A stretch of 64,000 nucleotides of DNA, taken from assembly GCF_010092425.1 (NCBI RefSeq), contig NZ_CP048030.1, positions 1,561,501 to 1,625,500 on the forward strand. Direction: 5' to 3'. Shown here piece after piece: positions 18,834 to 26,708 of this stretch. Both the position numbers and the translations under genes were made by a program. Within the stretch, counting starts at the first letter, position 1; each line of letters begins with the position of its first letter. Below the pieces are notes generated by a model. It was not told where the DNA came from and ran no database searches. It worked only from the letters and a program-made list of their open reading frames with translations. Source of the stretch: Sinimarinibacterium sp. NLF-5-8 (lineage in GTDB: Bacteria > Pseudomonadota > Gammaproteobacteria > Nevskiales > Nevskiaceae).

Positions 18834-20066
18834 TCAGAGCAAAGACTTCAATTCGAGATCCGGATCACTCAATGCTTCAGGGTCGACGTCCCTGTGCTGG
18901 TAGACGAGCTTCTTGCCCACCATGAAAGCGATCGGCAGATTGACCGCGTCCACAGCAACGAGATGACCGTCGCGCATATAGAACACGGCAAATGCCCCGT
19001 CCTCGGGGGTGCCCCGCACCACCCGCTCATCATCCTCTTTGGACAGGCCCACGATCTGCAGCCGTGCCTCATACTGGTTCGACCAGAACCATGGCGCGGC
19101 ATCGTAGGGCTTGTCGTCCCCCATCAGGGTAGCCGCCGCGGTACGGCCTTGATCGACTGCGTTGGCGACCGACTCCAGCCGCTGGGGCTGCTCGAAGAAA
19201 AGGTTCCGGTGGCGGGTACAGTCGCCGATCGCGAGAATGTCCGGATCGCCGCTACGCGCGTACTCGTCGACGAGAATACCATCATCACAGGGCAGGCCGG
19301 CGGACTCAGCCAGCGCGGTTTCCGGCATGATGCCAATCGAGACGAGCACAAGGTCGGCTGGCACGGTGCTGCCATCGGCCACCACGACACCGGCCACGTG
19401 AACATTGTTATCGGCCTCGAAGCCGGTAACCGCCGTGTCCAGGCGCAGTTCCACACCGGCTTTACGGTGCATGGCCTGAAAGAATGCCGAGATTTCCGGA
19501 CCCGTGACACGTTGCATGACACGATCGGCGGCTTCCAGCACCGTGACCTTGAGGCCGCTCTTTACGGCGATGGCGGCCACCTCGAGGCCGATATAGCCGC
19601 CACCCACGATGACCAGACTTTTCCCGGGGACGAATTGTTCACGCAGCCTATCCGAGTCCGCCATGTCGTGCAGATAATGAATGCCTTTCAGGTCGGCCCC
19701 GGGCGCGTTCAGCCGTCGAACATGGGACCCCGTGGCCAGGACGAGTTGACCGTATTTCAACGTGCTCTGGTCCGACAGCCGGATGATCCGGCTGTCTCGA
19801 TCGATCTGTTCGGCACGCACACCGAGGCGCAACTGCTGGCCCGCGTTCTCGTACACTGAGCGCGGCTTCAGGTACAGCGACTCTCGGTCAACCTCTCCTG
19901 CCAGGTAATTCTTGGACAGCGGCGGTCGCTGGTAGGGCGGATGGGGTTCTTCGCCCAGCAGAACCACCTCCTGTTGATATTTCTTTTGCACCAAAGTTGT
20001 CAGCAGCGTGCCTGCCGCGTGCCCGCCGCCCACGATGACCGTCGCTTCCTGTCGTTTGTTTGCCAT
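18834..20066 (-). CDS. FAD-dependent ferredoxin reductase for the CYP153 system
   Basis: 410 aa, the size of rubredoxin/putidaredoxin reductases. It passes electrons from NAD(P)H to the [2Fe-2S] ferredoxin. Two Rossmann motifs are visible: VIVGGGHAAG at the N-terminus (FAD) and VIVGGGYIGLEVAA near residue 153 (NAD). PPYQRPPLSK and the later ILAIGDC motif are typical of this family. It is the last gene of the fdx-P450-alkJ-reductase operon, separated from alkJ by 130 bases. Confidence 0.92.
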   Translation of the reverse strand: MANKRQEATVIVGGGHAAGTLLTTLVQKKYQQEVVLLGEEPHPPYQRPPLSKNYLAGEVDRESLYLKPRSVYENAGQQLRLGVRAEQIDRDSRIIRLSDQSTLKYGQLVLATGSHVRRLNAPGADLKGIHYLHDMADSDRLREQFVPGKSLVIVGGGYIGLEVAAIAVKSGLKVTVLEAADRVMQRVTGPEISAFFQAMHRKAGVELRLDTAVTGFEADNNVHVAGVVVADGSTVPADLVLVSIGIMPETALAESAGLPCDDGILVDEYARSGDPDILAIGDCTRHRNLFFEQPQRLESVANAVDQGRTAAATLMGDDKPYDAAPWFWSNQYEARLQIVGLSKEDDERVVRGTPEDGAFAVFYMRDGHLVAVDAVNLPIAFMVGKKLVYQHRDVDPEALSDPDLELKSLL

Positions 20067-20196
20067 GGCTTCTCTTTTCAGCTGTGTCTCGGGTCGGTCC
20101 GTTCAGGCGTCTCAATGCCAACCGGGACGAGTACAAAGAGCGCTGACAGGATGATGTCAGTGGCGCGCCGCACGTCCCCCCCGGCACGCCGCGCCC

Positions 20197-21852
20197 TCAG
20201 CCGCCAACGATCTGGGCATCCTCAAGCATCATCGCGGCGCCCTTCTCACCGATCATGGTCGCCGGCTGATTCGTGTTGCCACCGACCAGCGTGGGCATGA
20301 TGGAGGCATCGATCACCCGCAGGCGTTGCAGGCCGTGCACACGCAGACGCGGATCGACCACTGCCATCGGATCGACGCCCATCTTGCAGGTGCCGACGGG
20401 GTGATACGCCGACTCGCCGCTGCGCCGCGCCCATGCCGCGAGGTCGTCGTCATTGTTCAGCGCCGACCCGGGCGAGACCTCAACCTCGTGGTGCGGCGAG
20501 AAGGCCGGCTGCGCCAGGATCTCGCGCACCAGGTGGACTCCACGTACCAGTCGCTCGACGTCGGCGGACTCGGCCATGTAGTTGGGGTCGATCAACGGCG
20601 CCGCGAAGGGATCGGCACTGTGCAGGCCAACGCGCCCGCGCGACGACGGTCTGAGGCCGTAGATCATCACCGCGTAGCCATAACCGCTCATCGCGGTCTT
20701 CAGGTCCCGCCCGTGATCGTCGTACAGCATGGGCGCGAAGTGCAGTTGCAGGTCGGGTATCGGCTCCTCGGGCCGGGAGCGGATGAACCCGCCGGCCTCG
20801 GCGCCGTTGCTCGACAGGAGGCCGCGGCGACCGCTCAGGTATTGCAGCAGGGCCCACAGGCCCTTGAGCCAATAGCTCGGATGCATCGAGATGCTCTGGC
20901 GGCTGCGCGCCCTGACGCGCACGAACACATCGATATGATCCTGGAGATTCCGCCCGACCCCCTCCAGCGTATGGCGCAGTTCGATGCCGTGCCGGACCAG
21001 TTCGTCGCCTGAGCCGATTCCGGATAGCATCAGCAGTTGCGGCGAGTTGAACGCGCCGCCGCAGAGCACAACTTCCCGATCGGCGCGGACCTGTGCCAGC
21101 CCCTTCGCGCACCGGTATTCAACCCCGGTGGCGCGGGTGCCTTCGAGCAGCACACGGGTGACTTGGGCGCGGCTGCGGACCGTCAGGTTGGAACGCCCCG
21201 CGGCGGGTTCGAGATACGCGCGCGCATTGCTGCAACGCGCGCCGTCCTTTTGGTAGGCATAGTAGAAACCCACGCCCTCCTGCTCACTGCCGTTGAAATC
21301 CGTATTGCGCCGGTACCCCGCCTGTGTCGCCGCCTCGACGAATGCCGCGCTCAGCGGATTGGTATAGCGGCGCTCGGCAACATTGAGCGGACCACCCTGG
21401 CCGTGAAACGCTGCCTCGACCGGCGTCAGTTTCGGCTCGAAATGTTCGGACCTGCGGAAGTACGGCAGTACCTCTGCGTACGACCACCCGTCGCAACCCA
21501 GCCGCGCCCACTCGTCGTAGTCCCAAGCATGCCCGCGGATATAGACCTGCGCATTCATGCCGCTGGAACCGCCGAGCATCTTGCCCCGCGGCTGGAACAG
21601 CGCGCGGTCGTACATGTTACGCTGTGGTTCGGTATTGAACTGCCAGTTGTAGCGGCGGCTGAACATCAGTTGCAGGAAGCCCAGCGGCATGTTTACGAAA
21701 GGATTGCGGCGGCTCTCCGGACCGGCTTCGAGCAGCAGTACCGAATAGTGACCGCTCTCGGACAGGCGGTTGGCCACCGCACACCCCGCCGAGCCCGCGC
21801 CGACCACCACATAATCGAAGTGTTCGGACTCCACTCCGCTCGGACGACTCAT
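20197..21852 (-). CDS. alkJ: GMC-family alcohol dehydrogenase, AlkJ-like
   Basis: 551 aa, as in AlkJ. This FAD enzyme oxidises the alcohols made by the alkane hydroxylase to aldehydes. The N-terminal VVGAGSAGCAVANRLSE binds FAD, GGSSGMNAQVYIRGH is the GMC signature, and YHPVGTCKMG contains the active-site region with NTNQPATMIGEKGA at the end. Its ATG overlaps the P450 stop by 4 bases. In CYP153 operons of Alcanivorax the same order P450-alkJ-reductase is known. Confidence 0.9.
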   Translation of the reverse strand: MSRPSGVESEHFDYVVVGAGSAGCAVANRLSESGHYSVLLLEAGPESRRNPFVNMPLGFLQLMFSRRYNWQFNTEPQRNMYDRALFQPRGKMLGGSSGMNAQVYIRGHAWDYDEWARLGCDGWSYAEVLPYFRRSEHFEPKLTPVEAAFHGQGGPLNVAERRYTNPLSAAFVEAATQAGYRRNTDFNGSEQEGVGFYYAYQKDGARCSNARAYLEPAAGRSNLTVRSRAQVTRVLLEGTRATGVEYRCAKGLAQVRADREVVLCGGAFNSPQLLMLSGIGSGDELVRHGIELRHTLEGVGRNLQDHIDVFVRVRARSRQSISMHPSYWLKGLWALLQYLSGRRGLLSSNGAEAGGFIRSRPEEPIPDLQLHFAPMLYDDHGRDLKTAMSGYGYAVMIYGLRPSSRGRVGLHSADPFAAPLIDPNYMAESADVERLVRGVHLVREILAQPAFSPHHEVEVSPGSALNNDDDLAAWARRSGESAYHPVGTCKMGVDPMAVVDPRLRVHGLQRLRVIDASIMPTLVGGNTNQPATMIGEKGAAMMLEDAQIVGG

Positions 21853-23264
21853 TGACTTTTTGCCGTCAGCTTGACCATCAGCCTGGAATAGCCCCGCACG
21901 AAGTTGGACTGCACACGTTCCGGCTCACCAACAACTTCGATGTTATCAAAACGCTTGAGCAGTTCTTCCCAGAGAATGCGCAGTTGCAATTCGGCCAGAC
22001 GGTTGCCCATGCAACGGTGAACGCCGTAACCAAAAGAAATATGGTTACGGGCTTCCTTGCGATCAATAATGAGCTGATCCGCATTTTCGAACTTGCGTTC
22101 GTCCCGATTGCCCGAGGCGTACCACATCACCACGCGATCACCCTGCTTGATGGTCTGACCGTTCAGTTCCACGTCCTGCGTGGCCACCCGGCGCATATAC
22201 GCCAGCGGAGTTTGCCAGCGGATGATTTCCGAGACCATGTTAGGAATCAGCTCCGGGTTCGCCTTGAGCTTGGTGAATTGCTCCGGGTACTGATTCAAAG
22301 CCAGCACACCGCCGCTCATGGAGTTGCGCGTAGTATCATTGCCGCCAACGATCAGCAGCGCCAGATTGCCGATAAACTCCAACGGACGGTTGATCAAATC
22401 CTTTGTGTCTTCGCTGCTCTGTAGAAGGCTGATCAAGTCGAAACCGGGTGCTTCGCCCGCCTTGCGGCGTGCCTCCTTGTCGCGCCAAAGCGTGGAGAAA
22501 GCCCACGCCATGTCAGCGGCGTCGTCAAAGAACACATCTTCATCGGTAAACTCGCCGCCGGTCGCCGATGATGCGCCGGACAATCGATCAGACCAGCCAA
22601 TCAGCTTGTGACGTTCCTCGTAAGGGAAATCCAGCAGCGTGGCCAGCATGCGGCCCGTCAGCTCCTTCGATACCGCCGGCACCCAGTTGAAGGGTTTATC
22701 CAGAGGCAGGCTGTCGAGCACCTCCCCGGTGCGCCTGCGGATCAGCCCTTCCATTTCCTTCAGGTTCTGCGGCGCCACTACCCCCTGGACCGCCCGGCGC
22801 TGCACGTCATGCTTGGGCGGATCCATGGCGATGAACATTTCGACCGATAGCCCTTCCGGGGGGTCTCCCAGGATGATTTGCGGCTCGGAAGAAAACAGCT
22901 CGTGATTCTTGTCCACGAACAGGATGTCTTCATAGCGCGTCACCGACCAGAATGGCCCGAAGGGACTGTTCTTCTGGTAGTGCACCGGCGCCTCATCACG
23001 CAGCCGCTTGAAGTAGGCGCCCCATTGGCCTTGCCGGTACAGAAAAGGATTGCTGGTATCGATGTCCTCAAGCGCCAGAGTATTGACGTCGGGCACAGGG
23101 GCTTCGACAAAGTTGATCTGGGGGCGCTTCGTACCGATGGTCTTCTTCTTTGCCTTCATCAGCAACTTTATGGCCTTGATCTGCAAGTGCATCGGCACCA
23201 CTCTGGATGTGGCGTTGACCAACCTGGCCTGGACTACATCGCTTGTCTGAAATTGTGTTGACAT
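21849..23264 (-). CDS. Cytochrome P450 CYP153-type alkane/terminal hydroxylase
   Basis: 471 aa from the ATG at 23264, which follows GGAGG. CYP153 enzymes hydroxylate medium-chain alkanes and fatty acids at the terminal carbon. Signature stretches shared with CYP153A are FIAMDPPKHDVQRR, LLIVGGNDTTRNSM (I-helix), EIIRWQTPLAYMRR (ExxR region) and the heme loop FGYGVHRCMGNRLAE. An N-terminal extension of about 45 residues precedes the part that aligns with CYP153A6. It lies between its ferredoxin and alkJ, which is the expected operon. Substrate range cannot be read from sequence. Confidence 0.92.
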   Translation of the reverse strand: MSTQFQTSDVVQARLVNATSRVVPMHLQIKAIKLLMKAKKKTIGTKRPQINFVEAPVPDVNTLALEDIDTSNPFLYRQGQWGAYFKRLRDEAPVHYQKNSPFGPFWSVTRYEDILFVDKNHELFSSEPQIILGDPPEGLSVEMFIAMDPPKHDVQRRAVQGVVAPQNLKEMEGLIRRRTGEVLDSLPLDKPFNWVPAVSKELTGRMLATLLDFPYEERHKLIGWSDRLSGASSATGGEFTDEDVFFDDAADMAWAFSTLWRDKEARRKAGEAPGFDLISLLQSSEDTKDLINRPLEFIGNLALLIVGGNDTTRNSMSGGVLALNQYPEQFTKLKANPELIPNMVSEIIRWQTPLAYMRRVATQDVELNGQTIKQGDRVVMWYASGNRDERKFENADQLIIDRKEARNHISFGYGVHRCMGNRLAELQLRILWEELLKRFDNIEVVGEPERVQSNFVRGYSRLMVKLTAKSQ

Positions 23265-23278
23265 GGCATCCTCCGTGC

Positions 23279-23599
23279 TTACATCTGAAATTCGGGCATG
23301 CGAACGGTCATGCCGTCCATCGCCTCGGTAGCTTGAACCTGGCAGCCCAGACGCGAGGTTTCTGCCCGCTCCGGGGTCATGGACAGCATCTGTTCTTCGT
23401 CCTGACCGGGCGCGCCGGTCTTGTCGAACCACTCCTGGGCGACGATGAGGTGGCAGGTGCCACAGGCACATTCGCCGCCACAGTCCCCATCAATGCCGGG
23501 AATCAAGTTATCCACCGCGATTCGCATCAGCGAGGAGCCAGCCTCGAATTCAACGACATGCTCGGTGCCGTCGTGCTCGATAAAGGTGATTTTGCCCAA
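23279..23599 (-). CDS. [2Fe-2S] ferredoxin (adrenodoxin type), electron donor to CYP153
   Basis: 106 aa. The start is a TTG at 23599, chosen because AGGAG lies 7 bases upstream and the protein then begins at the family start (GKITFIEHDGTEH). Cluster ligands follow C-x5-C-x2-C (C40, C46, C49) plus C86. It is the first gene of the operon and lies 61 bases downstream of the shared 34-bp promoter element. Confidence 0.92.
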   Translation of the reverse strand: MGKITFIEHDGTEHVVEFEAGSSLMRIAVDNLIPGIDGDCGGECACGTCHLIVAQEWFDKTGAPGQDEEQMLSMTPERAETSRLGCQVQATEAMDGMTVRMPEFQM

Positions 23600-23660
23600 T
23601 GCGCTTCTCCTGTCAGTACGTCTACGCTGCATGATGGTTGTGTGACGGCATCCTGACGAG

Positions 23661-23694
23661 GTCATCTTTTGACATTACGGGGTCATTTAAAGAC
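23661..23694 (-). promoter_or_regulatory. Shared 34-bp operator/promoter element, copy driving the CYP153 operon
   Basis: Read on the minus strand it is identical, but for one base, to the element at 24931-24964. It contains direct half-sites AATGAC, AATGTC and GATGAC spaced 11 and 10 bases apart, the phasing expected for an AraC-family dimer. It precedes the ferredoxin gene and flanks the start side of araC. Confidence 0.75.
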
Positions 23695-23724
23695 AATCAA
23701 TGTATTCCATGGGGGGCGTAGCCT

Positions 23725-24801
23725 ATGACCAAGAAGCAGCATCCGGCTGGTTCGCAAAACCCCGAAGCCGATATTCCGTCGAATTACTCACGGCTGATCG
23801 CCCGTGAACTTGGCCTGGCGGTGCGCCATCTGCCCAGACTGTTGCGCGGTACCGGGCTTGACGTTGCTCAGTTCCTGAACGAGGACAGCTTGCTCACCGC
23901 GGCCCAGCAGATCCGGATTCTGCGCAACGCGCTGAACTTGTCAGGCAAGCCGGAGTTCGGATTACGGCTGGGTACACGTCTGACCCCGGCTACCCACGGC
24001 GCAGTGGGCTTTGTCGCCTATAGCAGCCCCGACCTGCTCACCGCTCTGCAGGCGTTTCATACCTTCCTGCCCACGCGCGCCAGCTTCATCCAATTGCACG
24101 TGCAACAGACTGCGGATCGCCTGAAATGCCTGGTGAGTTTTCAGGTGCCTCTCGATGAGGATGTTGAGCGTTGCTTGGCGGAGACAGTCATCAAGGCGTT
24201 TTTCGAAATTGGCGAATTCATCGTCGGCCAGCCCTTACGTGAGGCCGAGGTCTGTTTCGCCCATCCAGCCCCTACATACCAGGACATCTACCCGGACTAT
24301 TTGCCTGGGCCGGCTTACTTTGGTTGCGATCAGTTGCAGCTCACAATCCCGATGGCGCTGTGCCGGAAACCGAACGCCTCCGCCAATCATGAAAACTATC
24401 GCCTGGCCTTGCAACAGTGCGAATCCATGCTTGCGCGACTTCAGACCCGTCAGTCGAGCTATCGGAACCGGCTCAAGAAAATGATGCTGTCGCGCCCACC
24501 CGGGACGCTCAGTGAAGACGAGGCGGCAGCCGCCCTGTTCATGAGCAAACGCACTCTGGCGCGCAAACTCAAACAAGAAAACAGCGGTTTTCGGCTAATT
24601 CGCGACGAGATTCTGTCCCAGCAGGCGACCCACTATTTGTGTGACAGCCAATTATCAATCGAGGCCATCGCCGCGCTGTTGAATTATCACGACACCGCGA
24701 ATTTCAGGCGCGCCTTCAAGCGCTGGTTCGGGCAGTCGCCCGAGCAATACAGGCAACGTGCCGGCTTGCGAGCCATGCATCCGTCGAGCCCTTCATCCTA
24801 A
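23725..24801 (+). CDS. AraC-family transcriptional regulator
   Basis: 358 aa. The N-terminal half resembles the arabinose-binding-type sensor domain found in AraC/OruR/ArgR-like regulators, and the C-terminal 90 residues carry two helix-turn-helix motifs (DEAAAALFMSKRTLARKLKQ and LSIEAIAALLNYHDTANFRR). The gene is divergent from the CYP153 operon and followed by a second operon on its own strand. Copies of one 34-bp element on both sides suggest that it activates both operons, probably in response to the hydrophobic substrate. Confidence 0.9.
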   Translation: MTKKQHPAGSQNPEADIPSNYSRLIARELGLAVRHLPRLLRGTGLDVAQFLNEDSLLTAAQQIRILRNALNLSGKPEFGLRLGTRLTPATHGAVGFVAYSSPDLLTALQAFHTFLPTRASFIQLHVQQTADRLKCLVSFQVPLDEDVERCLAETVIKAFFEIGEFIVGQPLREAEVCFAHPAPTYQDIYPDYLPGPAYFGCDQLQLTIPMALCRKPNASANHENYRLALQQCESMLARLQTRQSSYRNRLKKMMLSRPPGTLSEDEAAAALFMSKRTLARKLKQENSGFRLIRDEILSQQATHYLCDSQLSIEAIAALLNYHDTANFRRAFKRWFGQSPEQYRQRAGLRAMHPSSPSS

Positions 24802-24930
24802 GCCCGGATATTGCACCAAAACACTGTGAAGTCTTCGTTAAACCTGCTGTGTCGGGGTATGGCGCTTAATCGGTGTTGTCGCAGACCCTCACCGTAAGGT
24901 TTGCCGGCCATCTCGCTTGATCTGTCCTTA

Positions 24931-24964
24931 GTCTTTAAATGACCCCGTAATGTCAAAAAATGAC
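24931..24964 (+). promoter_or_regulatory. Shared 34-bp operator/promoter element, copy driving the plus-strand operon
   Basis: It starts GTCTTTAAATGACCCCG and carries AATGAC, AATGTC and AATGAC at 11- and 10-base spacing. Its orientation relative to the downstream genes is the same as that of the copy at 23661-23694. It lies in the 274-base gap after araC; the remainder of the gap shows nothing else recognisable. Confidence 0.75.
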
Positions 24965-25075
24965 CTTGTGGCATTCTGCCTCCTACCAGAGGCTAGCGCA
25001 TTGACACTGGTCATGGCTGCGGCAATTCGCGCTCGGTTGCCGGAGCCAGCGCCCTCAATCGAATGGATGTTCACA

Positions 25076-25753
25076 ATGAATGCAGACACCCACGACTACC
25101 TTGCACCCGGCGATTTTATCGATAGCGATCATGCCGATATCCGGGCCTTTGCTCTGAACCGCGCCGGGGATGGCGATGACAGACAACGCGCCGTCCGGCT
25201 CTATTATGCGGTGCGCGATGAAATCCGCTACGACCCCTACAGGTTCTCGCTTGACCCCGTTCACCTGCGCGCCAGCGCCACCCTGGCCGCGGGCAGCGGC
25301 TATTGCGTGCCCAAGGCCGGCCTCCTGGCGGCCTGCGCCCGGGCCGCCGGCATTCCCGCGCGCATCGGTCTGGCGGATGTGAAAAACCACCTGGCCAGCC
25401 AACGCCTGCTGGCGCTGATGCAAACCGACATCTTCTATTGTCACGGCTATACCGAGTTGTGGCTGGACAGACGCTGGGTCAAAGCCACCCCGGCATTCAA
25501 CATCGAACTGTGCGAACGCTTCGGCGTCAAGGCGCTGGAATTCGACGGCCGCGAGAATGCGCTGATGCACGAATTCGATACCGCAGGACGCCGCCACATG
25601 CAGTATCTGGCCGATCACGGCCCCCGCGCCGACCTGCCGTTAGCCGAACTGGAAGCGGTTTATCGCAAACATTATCCACGTCTGCTGGCTGCGCCCAATG
25701 CCCTCAGCGGCGACATGGAGCTGGAACTCGAACAGGAAAGGGCGAAGGGCTGA
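25076..25753 (+). CDS. Transglutaminase-like domain protein
   Basis: 225 aa from the ATG at 25076 (MNADTHDYL); in-frame starts at 25067 and 24950 exist, but the latter would place the operator inside the gene. The transglutaminase/papain-like core shows a Cys in GSGYCVPKAGLLAA (about residue 80) and a His in YCHGYTELWLDRRW (about residue 126). The usual third Asp is not obvious. Such small proteins occur next to lipid- or CoA-related genes but their reaction is unknown. The stop overlaps the next start by one base (TGATG). Confidence 0.78.
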   Translation: MNADTHDYLAPGDFIDSDHADIRAFALNRAGDGDDRQRAVRLYYAVRDEIRYDPYRFSLDPVHLRASATLAAGSGYCVPKAGLLAACARAAGIPARIGLADVKNHLASQRLLALMQTDIFYCHGYTELWLDRRWVKATPAFNIELCERFGVKALEFDGRENALMHEFDTAGRRHMQYLADHGPRADLPLAELEAVYRKHYPRLLAAPNALSGDMELELEQERAKG

Positions 25754-26238
25754 TGTCCGGAACAGACGAATTTCCGGACGACGATCTCTCGGCGATAGTG
25801 CGGCAATTCGGCGAGCAAGTGCCGCACAGCAGTGATCTGGGCATGGAAGTGGTTGCGCTGGAAGCCGACCAGGTCCGCATGCGCCTAGCGCCGCAGCCGT
25901 GGCTGCTCGCCGATGATGATGCAGAGGAAATCTGCAGCAGCGTTCTCTATTCACTGGCGGACTCCGCCGCCGGGCTCGCAGTATTCGCCGCGGCTCGGGA
26001 ATTGGCACCGATCGCCACGCTGGACTTGCGCATGGATTATCTCCGACCGGCCGCCATCGACCGCGCCTTGGTGGCGACAGCCTGCTGTCGCCATCTCACG
26101 GACGAGGTCGCATTCATCCATTGCGAAATCTTCTCCGAGGGGGAAGCGCAACCGGCCGCCACGGGCAGCGCCACCTTCATGCGCAATACCGCAGGCAAAC
26201 GCTTCAAGACGGTCAACGAAAAGGAAGACGGCGCATGA
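25753..26238 (+). CDS. Hotdog-fold (PaaI-like) thioesterase, first copy
   Basis: 161 aa. The domain has the hotdog pattern with a central helix at SSVLYSLADSAAGLAVFAAA and the strand DLRMDYLRPA. Family members hydrolyse acyl-CoA or aryl-CoA thioesters. The usual catalytic H-G-G motif is replaced by DDDAEEICSSV, so activity is doubtful; it may pair with the second copy as a heteromer. Start and stop overlap both neighbours. Confidence 0.72.
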   Translation: MSGTDEFPDDDLSAIVRQFGEQVPHSSDLGMEVVALEADQVRMRLAPQPWLLADDDAEEICSSVLYSLADSAAGLAVFAAARELAPIATLDLRMDYLRPAAIDRALVATACCRHLTDEVAFIHCEIFSEGEAQPAATGSATFMRNTAGKRFKTVNEKEDGA

Positions 26239-26708
26239 GCGGCATCACCAAGCTGGCGGAGTCGAGCGCTGACAACACGGCCTGCACCGCCTGGCAGCCC
26301 CTGCTGGCGCGCATCCCCTACGCCCGGCATCTCGGGCTCGAAATCCAGCAGGGCCAGACCGGCATAGAGGTTCATCTGCCGTACCGCGAGGCCCTGGTCG
26401 GCAATAGCATGCTCCCCGCCCTGCACGGCGGCGTGATCGGCGGGCTGATCGAGATCAGCGCGCGTATTGCTGCGCAGAGTCAGGACGCGGAGACCCGCCG
26501 CCCGCGCATCCTGGACTGCAACATCGACTACCTGCGCTCGGCCCGTGCGCAATCCACCTTCGCCAATGCCGAGATCATTCGCCAGGGCCGCCGTACCAGT
26601 CTGGTGCAGGTCACCTGCCGGCAGGAAGGCGCCAGCGCGCCGATTGCCAGCGGACGGGTGCAACTACTGTTTCCCGCCACCGATCGACGGCCACGAGAAC
26701 GAGCATGA
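26235..26708 (+). CDS. Hotdog-fold (PaaI-like) thioesterase, second copy
   Basis: 157 aa. It has the canonical PaaI motif ALHGGVIGGLIEISA with the catalytic-region His-Gly-Gly, and the strand LDCNIDYLRSARA. It probably hydrolyses an acyl-CoA made in this operon. The ATG overlaps the previous stop (ATGA), and its own stop overlaps the thiolase start by 4 bases. The two adjacent hotdog proteins are only distantly alike. Confidence 0.82.
   Translation: MSGITKLAESSADNTACTAWQPLLARIPYARHLGLEIQQGQTGIEVHLPYREALVGNSMLPALHGGVIGGLIEISARIAAQSQDAETRRPRILDCNIDYLRSARAQSTFANAEIIRQGRRTSLVQVTCRQEGASAPIASGRVQLLFPATDRRPRERA

Noticed and set aside
18707-18925. Short plus-strand frame at the left end of the transposon
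   Set aside because: It overlaps the ferredoxin reductase end, lacks a good ribosome site, and its translation shows no similarity to anything known to me.
24950-25753. Longer start at 24950 for the transglutaminase-like gene
   Set aside because: It would place the shared 34-bp element inside the coding sequence, and its first 40 residues are not domain-like.
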